A stretch of 64,000 bases of DNA from Plasmopara viticola (taxonomy: Eukaryota > Oomycota > Peronosporomycetes > Peronosporales > Peronosporaceae), in the NCBI GenBank assembly GCA_001695595.3, contig MBPM02000100.1:179998-243997 (forward strand), in the 5' to 3' direction. Positions 11,050 to 23,301 of this stretch are shown piece by piece (position 1 is the first letter of the stretch; each line of letters opens with the position of its first letter). The position numbers and the translations under genes were made by a program. The notes under the pieces are model-generated. The model did no database searches and was not told the DNA's origin. It was given only the letters and a program-made list of their open reading frames with translations.

Positions 11050-11810
11050 TGTATATTTATTCTTTGAAAGCGCTGGGACGCTCTACGGTCCAAGATCTGT
11101 CCTTTCTATTTTTTGTAGACGTTCAAATATGCGATAGAGCAACAACTAAGCGTGCATTTATTCATAAGAAGCGCTAACATGCTGTACGGTCACAGATACG
11201 TCCTAAATATTTCCCAAGACACCCGAAGGTGCATTCGAGCCACAACTAATTGTATATTCATCCTTTCGAGACGCTGAGATGCTATACGGACAAAAACCCG
11301 TCCTTTCTATCCTTCTAGACGGTCACAGATGCAATAGAGCCCCAACTAAGCGTATATTTCTTCTTTGGAAGCGCTAGGACGCTTTACGGCCCAAGATTTG
11401 TCCTTTCTGTCTTTCTAGACGTTTGAAGATGCGATGAAACAACAACAAAGCGTATATTTATTCTTTTGAAGCGTTGGCATACTGTGCTGTCACATATACG
11501 TCTTGTCGTTCTTATCAGACACGCAAACTGGCCACAACTTGTTGCATATTCATTCTATCAAGACGCTGAGATGCTGTACGGAAAAATCCGTACTTTCTAT
11601 CTTCCTAGACGTCCGCAGATCCAATAAAGTCACAACAAAAAGTATGACGACTCTCTTGAAGCACTAAATGTTGTACGGCCTAAGCTCTGTCCTTTCTGTC
11701 TTTCAGCAACAACTAAGCGTAAGCTAATTCTTTAGAAGCGCATGCATACTGTACGGCCACAGATACGTCATGCTAACTTCCGAAAAACCCACAGAAGAAA
11801 TCGAGCCACA
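11050..11810 (+). repeat. L-type block, forward orientation
   Basis: About eight monomers of the same type as the 1-7909 block but read in plus orientation, for example GGTCCAAGATCTGTCC, GACGTTCAAATATGCGATAG and GTATATTTATTC. They lie tail-to-tail with the preceding block. The sequence becomes irregular after about 11700, with shortened monomers. Confidence 0.85.
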
Positions 11811-11862
11811 GACTTGACGACGGATCTAGTACAACAACGAGACCAGAGTATGACGACTCTCT
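11811..11862. other. Atypical junction between L-type and main A-B-C array
   Basis: About 34 bp (11811-11844) do not align to any monomer position I can find. The next ~18 bp (AGAGTATGACGACTCTCT) match a piece of an L-type monomer near 11640. Canonical A-type sequence (ACAACAACAAAGCATC) begins at about 11865. It could be a small filler insertion made during end joining, or a heavily diverged monomer fragment. Confidence 0.6.
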
Positions 11863-14800
11863 CCACAACAACAAAGCATCAAACAGCTTTTTGAAAGTGC
11901 TCAGATAATGTGCGACGACTGATACGTCCTTTCTATCTCTTAAGACATGTACAGATGCATTAAAGACACAACAAAGAGTATATTCACCTTCTTTAAGCGC
12001 TGAGACACTGTACGACCATAGCTACGTTCTTTCGATCTATCTAGACGTTCACACACGCAATAGCGTCAAAATTAAGCGCAGATTCAATTCATTTAAGCGC
12101 TAAGACGCTGTACGTCAGCAGATACGTCCTTACTATCCTCTTAGATGTGCACAGACGCAAAAGGGCCACAATTAAGCAAGACACCACTTTTCTAAAGTGC
12201 TCAGATGATGTGGGACGACCGATACGTCCTTTCTATCTCTTAAGACACGTACAGATGCATTAGAGACACAACAAAGCGTATATTTACCTTCTTTGAGCGC
12301 TGAGACGCTGTACGACCATAGCTACGTTCTTTTGATCTATCTAGACGTTCACACACGCGATAGCTTCGAAATTAAGCGCATATTCAATTCATTTAAGCAT
12401 TAAGACGCTGTACGTCAGCAGATACGTCTTTTTTATCCTCTTAGACGTGCACAGACGCAATAGGGCCACAACTAAGCATCAAGCCACTTTTCTAAAGTGC
12501 TCAGATGATGTGGGACGACAGATACGTCCTTTCTATCTCTTTAGACCTACATAGATGCATTAGAGACACACCAAAGTGTATACTTACCCTCTTTAAGCGC
12601 TATGACGATGTACAACCATAGCTACGTTCTTTCGATCTACTAGACTTTCAAAGACGCAATAGGGTCACAAGAAAGCGCATATTCAATTCGTTTGAGCGTT
12701 AAGACGCTGTACGTCAGCAGATACGTCCTTCCTATCCCTTTAGACGTACACAGACGCAATAGGGCCACAACGAAGCATGAAACAGCTTTTCTAAAGTGCT
12801 CAGATGATGTGGGACGACAGATACGTCCTTTCTACCTCTTTAAACATGCACAGATGCATTAGAGACACACCAAAGTGTATACACACCTTCCTTAAGCGCT
12901 GAGAGGCTGTACGACCATAGCTTCGTTCTTTTGATCTATCTAGACGATCACACACGCAATAGTGTCAAAAATAAGTGGATATCTAATTCATTATAGCGCT
13001 GAGACGCTGTACGTCAGCAGATACGTCTTTTCTATCCTTTTCGACGTGCACAGACGCAATCGGGCCACAACGAATCATAAAACAGCTTTTCTAAAACTTC
13101 AGATGATGTGGGACGACAGACACGTCCTCTCTATCTCTTTAGACGTGCACAGCTGCATTAAAGACACACCAAAGTGTAAACTCACCCTCTTTAAGCGCTG
13201 AGACGATGTACGACCAAACCTACGTTCTTTCGATCTATCTAGACGTTCACACACGCAATAGGGTCACAAGAAAGCACATATTCAATTCATTTAAGCGCTA
13301 AGACGCTGTACATCAGCAGATATGTCTTTTCTATCCTCTTCGACGTGCACAGACGCAATAGGGCCACAACGAAGCATGAAACAGCTTTTCTAAAGTGCTC
13401 AGATGATGTGGGACGACAGATACGGCCTTTCTATCTCTTTAGACGTGCACAGATGCATTAGAGCCACACCAAAGTGCAAACTCACCCTCTTTAAGCGCTG
13501 AGACGATGTACGACCAAACCTACGTTCTTTCGATCTATCTAGACGTTCACACACGCAATAGCGTTAGAACTAAGCGCATAATCAATTCATTTAAGCGCTA
13601 AGACGCTGTACATCAGCAGATATGTCTTTTCTATCCTCTTCGACGTGAACAGACGCAAAAAGGGCCACAACCAAGCAAGAAACAGCTTTTTTAAAACTTC
13701 AGATGATGTGGGACGACAGACACGTCCTTTCTATCTCTTTAGACGTGCACAGATGCATTAAAGACACACCAAAGTGTAAACTCACCCTCTTTAAGCGCTG
13801 AGACGATATACGACCAAAGCTACGTTCTTTCGATCTATTAAGACGTTCACACACGCAATAGCGTCAAAACTAAGCGCATATTCAATACCTTAAAGCGCTA
13901 AGACCCTGTACGTCAGCAGATACGTCCTTTTTATCTCTTAAGACATGTGCAGATGCAGTAGAGACACAAGAAAGAGTATATTCACCTTCTTTGAGCGCTG
14001 AGACGCTGTACGACCATAGCTACGTTCTTTTGATCTATCTAGACGTTGACACACGCGATAGCTTCGAAATTAAGCGCATATTCAATTCATTTAAGCATTA
14101 AGACGCTGTACGTCAGCAGATACGTCCTTTCTATCCTCTTCGACGTGCACAGACGCAATAGGGCCACAACGAAGCATGAAACAGCTTTTTTAAAGTGCTC
14201 AGATGATGTGGGATAACCCATACGTCCTTTCTATCTCTTTAGACGTGCACAGACGCATTAGAGACACGCCAAAGTGTATACTCACCCTCTTTAAGCGCTG
14301 AGACGATGTACGACCAAAGCTACGTTCTTTCGATCTATCTAGACGTTCACACACGCAATAGGGTCACAAGAAAGCGCATATTCAATTCATTTAAGCGTTA
14401 GGACGCTGTACGTCAGCAGATACGTCCTTTCTATCCTCTTAAACGTGCACAGGCGCAATAGGGCCACAGCTAAGAATCAAGCGACCTTTTTTAAGTGCTC
14501 AGATGGTGTGGGACGACCGATACATCCTTTCTATCTCGTAAGACATGTACAGATGCATTAGAGACACAACAGAGAGTATATTCACCTTCTTTAAGTGCTG
14601 AGACGCTGTACGACCAAAGCTACGTTCTTTCGATCTATCTAGACGTTCACACACGCAATAGCGTCAAAATTAAGCGCATATTCAATTCATTTAAGCATTA
14701 AGACGCTGTACGTCAGCAGATACGTCCTTTGTATCTCTTAAGACATGTGCAGATGCAGTAGAGACACAAGAAAGAGTATATTCACCTTCTTTAAGTGCTG

Positions 14801-15200
14801 AGACGCTGTACGACCATAGCTACGTTTGTTTGATCTATCTAAACGTTCACACACGCAATAGCGTTAGAACTAAGCGCATATTCAATTCATTTAAGCGTTA
14901 AGACGCTGTACGTCAGCAGATACGTCCTTTCTATCCTCTTCGACGTGCACAGACGCAATAGGGCCACAACGAAGCATGAAACAGCTTTTCTAAAGTGCTC
15001 AGATGATGTGGGACGACCGATACGTCCTCTCTATCTCTTTAGACGTGCACAGATGCATTAGAGACACACCAAAGTCTAAACTCACCCTCTTTAAGCGCTG
15101 AGACGATGGACGACCAAAGCTACGTTCTTTCGATCTATCTGGACGTTCACACACGCAATAGCGTCAAAACTAAGCGCATATTCAATACATTTAAGCGCTA
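11863..15200 (+). repeat. Main array, first segment: A-B-C trimers with variants
   Basis: 300 bp trimers begin here, the first A being cut at its left side. From about 13201 the monomer starts fall on x01 positions for many units in a row, so length is held at exactly 100 bp. Two A/B hybrid monomers occur (13901-14000 and 14701-14800). Rare alleles such as GTGTATACACACC (about 12875) and TCATAAAACAGC (about 13075) recur only near 33.5 kb. Confidence 0.9.
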
Positions 15201-17500
15201 AGACGCTGTACGTCAGCAGATACGTCCTTTTTATCTCTTAAGACATTTGCAGATGCAGTAGAGACACAAGAAAGAGTATATTCACCTTCTTTAAGTGCTG
15301 AGACGCTGTACGACCATAGCTACGTTCGTTTGATCTATCTAGACGTTTACACACGCGAAAGCGTCAAAATTAAGCGCATAATCAATTCATTTAAGCGCTA
15401 AAATGCTGTACGTCAGCAGTTACGTCCTTTCTATCCTCTTCGACGTGCACAGACGCAATAGGGCCACAACGAAGCATGAAACAGCTTTTCTAAAGTGCTC
15501 AGATGATGTGGGACGACAGATACGGCCTTTCTATCTCTTTAGACGTGCACAGACGCATTAGAGACACACCAAAGTGTATACTCACCCTCTTTAAGCGCTG
15601 AGACGATGTACGACCAAAGCTACGTTCTTTCGATCTATCTAGACGTTCACACACGCAATAGGGTCACAAGAAAGCGCATATTCAATTCATTTAAGCGCTA
15701 AGACGCTGTACGTCAGCAGATACGTCCTTTCTATCCTCTTCGACGTGCACAGACGCAATAGGGCCACAACGAAGCATGAAACAGCTCTTCTAAAGTGCTC
15801 AAATGATGTGGGACAACAGATACGTCCTTTCTACCTCTTTAGACATGCACAGATGCATTAGAGACACACCAAAGTGTATACTCACCCTCTTTAAGCGCTG
15901 AGACATTATACGACCAAAGCTACGTTCTTTCGATCTATTTAGACGTTCACACACGCAATAGGGTCACAAGAAAGCGCATATTCAATTCATTAAGGCGCTA
16001 AGACGCTGTACGTCAGCAGATACGTCCTTTCTATCCTCTTCGACGTGCACAGACGCAATAGAGCCACAACGAAGCATGAAACAGCTTTTCTAAAGTGCTC
16101 AGATGATGTGGGACGACAGATTCGTCCTTTCTACCTCTTTAGACGTGCACAGATGCATTAGAGACACACCAAAGTGTAAACTCACCCTCTTTAAGCGCTG
16201 AGACGATGGACGACCAAAGCTACGTTCTTTCGATCTATCTGGACGTTCACACACGCAATAGCGTCAAAACTAAGCGCATATTCAATACATTTAAGCGCTA
16301 AGACGCTGTACGTCAGCAGATACGTCCTTTCTATCCTCTTCGACGTGCACAGACGCAATAGGGCCACAACGAAGCATGAAACAGCTCTTCTAAAGTGCTC
16401 AAATGATGTGGGACAACAGATACGTCCTTTCTACCTCTTTAGACATGCACAGATGCATTAGAGACACACCAAAGTGTATACTCACCTTCCTTTAGCGATG
16501 AGAGGCTGTACGACCATAGCTTCATTCTTTCGATCTATCTGGACGTTCACACACGCAATAGCGTCAAAATTAAGCGCATATTCAATTCATATAAGCGCTA
16601 AGACGCTGTACGTCAGCAGATACGTCCTTTCTATCCTCTTCGACGTGCACAGACGCAATAGGGCCACAACGAAGCATGAAACAGCTTTTCTAAAGTGCTC
16701 AGATGATGTGGGACGACAGATACGGCCTTTCTATCTCTTTAGACGTGCACAGACGCATTAGAGACACACCAAAGTGTATACTCACCCTCTTTAAGCGCTG
16801 AGACGATGTACGACCAAAGCTACGTTCTTTCGATCTATCTAGACGTTCACACACGCAATAGGGTCACAAGAAAGCGCATATTCAATTCATTTAAGCGCTA
16901 AGACGCTGTACGTCAGCAGATACGTCCTTTCTATCCTCTTCGACGTGCACAGACGCAATAGGGCCACAACGAAGCATGAAACAGCTCTTCTAAAGTGCTC
17001 AAATGATGTGGGACAACAGATACGTCCTTTCTACCTCTTTAGACATGCACAGATGCATTAGAGACACACCAAAGTGTATACTCACCCTCTTTAAGCGCTG
17101 AGACATTATACGACCAAAGCTACGTTCTTTCGATCTATTTAGACGTTCACACACGCAATAGGGTCACAAGAAAGCGCATATTCAATTCATTTAAGCGTTA
17201 AGACGCTGTACGTCAGCAGATACGTCCTTTCTATCCTCTTCGACGTGCACAGACGCAATAGAGCCACAACGAAGCATGAAACAGCTTTTCTAAAGTGCTC
17301 AGATGATGTGGGACGACAGATACGTCCTTTCTACCTCTTTAGACGTGCACAGATGCATTAGAGACACACCAAAGTGTAAACTCACCCTCTTTAAGCGCTG
17401 AGACGATGGACGACCAAAGCTACGTTCTTTCGATCTATCTGGACGTTCACACACGCAATAGCGTCAAAACTAAGCGCATATTCAATACATTTAAGCGCTA
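15201..17500 (+). repeat. 2.3 kb super-repeat unit (7 trimers + 1 hybrid dimer)
   Basis: From one hybrid monomer (15201) to the next of the same type (17501). Its right part, containing C with GAGGCTGTACGACC and CTTCATTC at about 16504, recurs 1700 bp later at about 18204 and again at about 19603. It contains the C variant AGACATTATACGACC at 15901 and 17101. Confidence 0.8.
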
Positions 17501-18899
17501 AGACGCTGTACGTCAGCAGATACGTCCTTTTTATCTCTTAAGACATTTGCAGATGCAGTAGAGACACAAGAAAGAGTATATTCACCTTCTTTAAGTGCTG
17601 AGACGCTGTACGACCATAGCTACGTTCGTTTGATCTATCTAGACGTTCACACACGCGATAGCGTCAAAATTAAGCGCATAATCAATTCATTTAAGCGCTA
17701 AAACGCTGTACGTCAGCAGTAAGTCCTTTCTATCCTCTTCGACGTGCACAGACGCAATAGGGCCACAACGAAGCATGAAACAGCTTTTCTAAAGTGCTCA
17801 GATGATGTGGGACGACAGATACGGCCTTTCTATCTCTTTAGACGTGCACAGACGCATTAGAGACACACCAAAGTGTATACTCACCCTCTTTAAGCGCTGA
17901 GACGATGTACGACCAAAGCTACGTTCTTTCGATCTATCTAGACGTTCACACACGCAATAGGGTCACAAGAAAGCGCATATTCAATTCATTTAAGCGCTAA
18001 GACGCTGTACGTCAGCAGATACGTCCTTTCTATCCTCTTCGACGTGCACAGACGCAATAGGGCCACAACGAAGCATGAAACAGCTCTTCTAAAGTGCTCA
18101 AATGATGTGGGACAACAGATACGTCCTTTCTACCTCTTTAGACATGCACAGATGCATTAGAGACACACCAAAGTGTATACTCACCTTCCTTTAGCGATTA
18201 GAGGCTGTACGACCATAGCTTCATTCTTTCGATCTATCTGGACGTTCACACACGCAATAGCGTCAAAATTAAGCGCATATTCAATTCATATAAGCGCTAA
18301 GACGCTGTACGTCAGCAGATACGTCCTTTCTATCCTCTTCGACGTGCACAGACGCAATAGGGCCACAACGAAGCATGAAACAGCTTTTCTAAAGTGCTCA
18401 GATGATGTGGGACGACAGATACGGCCTTTCTATCTCTTTAGACGTGCACAGACGCATTAGAGACACACCAAAGTGTATACTCACCCTCTTTAAGCGCTGA
18501 GACGATGTACGACCAAAGCTACGTTCTTTCGATCTATCTAGACGTTCACACACGCAATAGGGTCACAAGAAAGCGCATATTCAATTCATTTAAGCGCTAA
18601 GACGCTGTACGTCAGCAGATACGTCCTTTCTATCCTCTTCGACGTGCACAGACGCAATAGAGCCACAACGAAGCATGAAACAGCTTTTCTAAAGTGCTCA
18701 GATGATGTGGGACGACAGATACGTCCTTTCTACCTCTTTAGACGTGCACAGATGCATTAGAGACACACCAAAGTGTAAACTCACCCTCTTTAAGCGCTGA
18801 GACGATGGACGACCAAAGCTACGTTCTTTCGATCTATCTGGACGTTCACACACGCAATAGCGTCAAAACTAAGCGCATATTCAATACATTTAAGCGCTA
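17501..18899 (+). repeat. 1.4 kb super-repeat, copy 1 (4 trimers + 1 hybrid dimer)
   Basis: Runs from the hybrid at 17501 to the hybrid at 18900. It includes an A monomer at about 17701 with a one-base deletion (GCAGTAAGTCC) and the GAGGCTGTACG C variant at about 18204. The next copy follows in tandem. Confidence 0.83.
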
Positions 18900-19927
18900 A
18901 GACGCTGTACGTCAGCAGATACGTCCTTTTTATCTCTTAAGACATTTGCAGATGCAGTAGAGACACAAGAAAGAGTATATTCACCTTCTTTAAGTGCTGA
19001 GACGCTGTACGACCATAGCTACGTTCGTTTGATCTATCTAGACGTTCACACACGCGATAGCGTCAAAATTAAGCGCATAATCAATTCATTTAAGCGCTAA
19101 AACGCTGTACGTCAGCAGATACGTCCTTTCTATCCTCTTCGACGTGCACAGACGCAATAGGGCCACAACGAAGCATGAAACAGCTTTTCTAAAGTGCTCA
19201 GATGATGTGGGACGACAGATACGGCCTTTCTATCTCTTTAGACGTGCACAGACGCATTAGAGACACACCAAAGTGTATACTCACCCTCTTTAAGCGCTGA
19301 GACGATGTACGACCAAAGCTACGTTCTTTCGATCTATCTAGACGTTCACACACGCAATAGGGTCACAAGAAAGCGCATATTCAATTCATTTAAGCGCTAA
19401 GACGCTGTACGTCAGCAGATACGTCCTTTCTATCCTCTTCGACGTGCACAGACGCAATAGGGCCACAACGAAGCATGAAACAGCTCTTCTAAAGTGCTCA
19501 AATGATGTGGGACAACAGATACGTCCTTTCTACCTCTTTAGACATGCACAGATGCATTAGAGACACACCAAAGTGTATACTCACCTTCCTTAAGCGATGA
19601 GAGGCTGTACGACCATAGCTTCATTCTTTCGATCTATCTGGACGTTCACACACGCAATAGCGTCAAAATTAAGCGCATATTCAATTCATATAAGCGCTAA
19701 GACGCTGTACGTCAGCAGATACGTCCTTTCTATCCTCTTCGACGTGCACAGACGCAATAGGGCCACAACGAAGCATGAAACGGCTTTTCTAAAGTGCTCA
19801 GATGATGTGGGACGACAGATACGGCCTTTCTATCTCTTTAGACGTGCACAGACGCATTAGAGACACACCAAAGTGTATACTCACCCTCTTTAAGCGCTGA
19901 GACGATGTACGACCAAAGCTACGTTCT
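18900..19927 (+). repeat. 1.4 kb super-repeat, copy 2 (partial)
   Basis: Matches copy 1 at an offset of ~1400 through C at about 19603. It stops matching near 19930, where the C monomer carries GATACAATCTAGACG in place of GATCTATCTAGACG. That marker reappears at about 23230 and 38205 and belongs to the next super-repeat family. Confidence 0.8.
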
Positions 19928-20000
19928 TTTGATACAATCTAGACGTTCACACACGCAATAGGGTCACAAGAAAGCGCATATTCAATTCATTTAAGCGCTA

Positions 20001-21900
20001 AGACGCTGTACGTCAGCAGATATGTACTTTCTATCCTCTTAGACGTGCACAGACGCAATAGAGCCACAACGAAGCATGAAACCACTTTTCTAAAGTGCTC
20101 AGATGGTGTGGGACGACCGATACGTCCTTTCTATTTCTTAAGACATGTACAGATGCATTAGAGACACAACAGAGAGTATATTCACCTTCTTTAAGTGCTG
20201 AGATGCTGTACGACCATAGCTACGTTCTTTTGATCTATCTAAACGTTCACACACGCAATAGCGTTAGAACTAAGCGCATATTCAATTCATTTAAGCATTA
20301 AGACGCTGTACGTCAGCAGATACGTCCTTTCTATCCTCTTCGACGTGCACAGACGCAATAGGGCCACAACGAAGCATGAAACAGCTTTTCTAAAGTGCTC
20401 AGATGATGTGGGACGACCGATACGTCTTCTCTATCTCTTTAGACGTGCACAGATGCATTAGAGACAAACCAAAGTGTAAACTCACCCTCTTTAAGCGCTG
20501 AGACGATGTACGACCAAAGCTACGTTCTTTCGATCTAACTGGACGTTCACACACGCAATAGCGTTAAAACAAAGCGCATATTCAATTCATTTAAGCGCTA
20601 AGACGCTGTACGTCAGCAGATACGTCCTTTTTATCTCTTAAGACATGTGCAGATGCAGTAGAGACACAACAAAGAGTATATTCACCTTCTTTAAGTGCTG
20701 AGACGCTGTACGACCATAGCTACGTTCGTTTGATCTATCTAGACGTTCACACACGCGATAGCGTCAAAATTAAGCGCATAATCAATTCATTTAAGCGCTA
20801 AGACGCTGTACGTCAGCAGATACGTCCTTTCTATCCTCTTCGACGTGCACAGACGCAATAGAGCCACAACGAAGCATGAAACAGCTTTTCTAAAGTGCCC
20901 AGATGATGGTGGACGACGAATACGTCCCTTCTATCTCTTTATACGTGCACAGATGCATTAGAGACACACCAAAGTGTAAACTCACCCTCTTTAAGCGCTG
21001 AGACGATGGACGACCAAAGCTACGTTCTTTCGATCTATCTGGACGTTCACACACGCAATAGCGTCAAAACTAAGCGCATATTCAATACATTTAAGCGCTA
21101 AGACGCTGTACGTCAGCAGATACGTCCTTTTTATCTCTTAAGACATTTGCAGATGCAGTAGAGACACAAGAAAGAGTATATTCACCGTCTTTAAGTGCTG
21201 AGACGCTGTACGACCATAGCTACGTTCGTTTGATCTATCTAGACGTTCACACACGCGATAGCGTCAGAATTTAGCGCATAATCAATTCATTTAAGCGCTA
21301 AGACGCTGTACGTCAGCAGATACGTCCTTTCTATCCTCTTCGACGTGCACAGACGCAATAGGACCACAACGAAGCATGAAACAGCTTTTCTAAAGTGCTC
21401 AGATGTTGTGGGACGACTGATACGTCCTTTCTATCTCTTTAGACGTGCACAGATGCATTAAAGCCACACCAAAGTGTATACTCACCCTCTTTAAGCGCTG
21501 AGACGATGTACGACCAAAGCTACGTTCTTTCGATCTATCTAGACGTTCACACACGCAATAGGGTCACAAGAAAGCGCATATTCAATTCATTTAAGCGCTA
21601 AGACGCTGTACGTCAGCAGATACGTCCTTTCTATCCTCTTCGACGTGCACAGACGTAATAGGGCCACAACGAAGCATGAAACAGCTTTTCTAAAGTTCTC
21701 AAATGATGTGGGACGACAGATACGTCCTTTCTATCTCTTTAGACGTGCACAGACGCATTAGAGACACACCAAAGTGTATACTTACCCTCTTTAAGCGCTG
21801 AGACGATGTACGACCATAGCTTCGTTCTTTCGATCTATCTGGACGTTCACACACGCAATAGCGTTAAAACAAAGCGCATATTCAATTCATATAAGCGCTA
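20001..21900 (+). repeat. 1.9 kb super-repeat form (5 trimers + 2 hybrid dimers)
   Basis: Naming the units of the 2.5 kb repeat U1 to U9, this segment holds U3-U9 in order: U3 (GATGGTGTGGG), U4, U5 hybrid dimer at 20601, U6 (C starting CGATGGACGACC), U7 hybrid dimer at 21101, U8 (GTTGTGGGACGACTG) and U9 (GTTCTCAAATG). It passes straight to another U3, with U1 and U2 absent. The same short form occurs at 30797-32696. Confidence 0.78.
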
Positions 21901-23301
21901 AGACGCTGTACGTCAGCAGATACGTCCTTTCTATCCTCTTAGACGTGCACAGACGCAATAGGGCCACAACGAAGCATGAAACAGCTTTTCTAAAGTGCTC
22001 AGATGATGTGGGACGACCGATACGTCCTTTCTATTTCTTAAGACATGTACAGATGCATTAGAGACACAACAGAGAGTATATTCACCTTCTTTAAGTGCTG
22101 AGATGCTGTACGACCATAGCTACGTTCTTTTGATCTATCTAGACGTTCACACACGCAATAGCGTCAGAACTAAGCGCATATTCAATTAAGTTAAGCGCTT
22201 AGACGCTGTACGTCAGCAGATACGTCCTTTCTACCCTCTTAGACGTGCACAGACGCAATAGGGCACAAACCAAGCATGAAACAGCTTTTCTAAAGTGCAT
22301 AGATGATGTGGGACGACAAATACGTCCTTTCTATCTCCTTAGACGTGCACAGATGCATTAAAGACACACCAAAGTGTAAACTCACCCTCTTTAAGCGCTG
22401 AGACGATGTACGACCAAAGCTACGTTCTTTCGATCTAACTGGACGTTCACACACGCAATAGCGTTAAAACAAAGCGCATATTCAATTCATTTAAGCGCTA
22501 AGACGCTGTACGTCAGCAGATACGTCCTTTTTGTCTCTTAAGACATGTGCAGATGCAGTAGAGACACAACAAAGAGTATATTCACCTTCTTTAAGTGCTG
22601 AGACGCTGTACGACCATAGCTACGTTCGTTTGATCTATCTAGACGTTCACACACGCGATAGCGTCAAAATTAAGCGCATATTCAATTCATTTAAGCGCTA
22701 AGACGCTGTACGTCAGCAGATACGTCCTTTCTATCCTCTTAGACGTGCACAGACGCAATAGGGCCACAACGAAGCATGAAACAGCTTTTCTAAAGTGCTC
22801 AGATGATGTGGGACAACACATACGTCCTTTCTATCTCTTTAGACGTGCACAGATGCATTAGAGACACACCAAAGTGTAAACTCACCCTCTTTAAGCGCTG
22901 AGACGATGGACGACCAAAGCTACGTTCTTTCGATCTATCTGGACGTTCACACACGCAATAGCGTCAAAACTAAGCGCATATTCAATACATTTAAGCGCTA
23001 AGACGCTGTACGTCAGCAGATACGTCCTTTCTATCCTCTTCGACGTGCACAGACGCAATAGGGCCACAACGAAGCATGAAACAGCTTTTCTAAAGTGCTC
23101 AGATGATGTGGGACGACAGATACGGCCTTTCTATCTCTTTAGACGTGCACAGACGCATTAGAGACACACCAAAGTGTATACTCACCCTCTTTAAGCGCTG
23201 AGACGATGTACGACCAAAGCTACGTTCTTTTGATACAATCTAGACGTTCACACACGCAATAGGGTCACAAGAAAGCGCATATTCAATTCATTTAAGCGCT
23301 A
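21901..23301 (+). repeat. 1.4 kb form of the super-repeat (4 trimers + 1 hybrid dimer)
   Basis: Begins with a U3-like trimer (GACCGATACG, TTTCTTAAGACATG, then GATGCTGTACG), then a U4-like trimer, the hybrid dimer at 22501, a U6-like trimer (GACAACACATACG, CGATGGACGACC), and a trimer whose C carries GATACAATCTAGACG. The 3301 bp from 20001 to here is repeated in layout from 23302 onward. Confidence 0.75.

Noticed and set aside
7871..11100. A large perfect palindrome implied by the orientation flips
   Set aside because: The opposite-strand blocks are different monomer layers (L-type versus A-B-C-like) and do not pair beyond short arms.
11811..11844. Transposable-element remnant at the junction
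   Set aside because: Only about 34 bp, with no terminal repeats, target-site duplication or coding trace. Too short to call.
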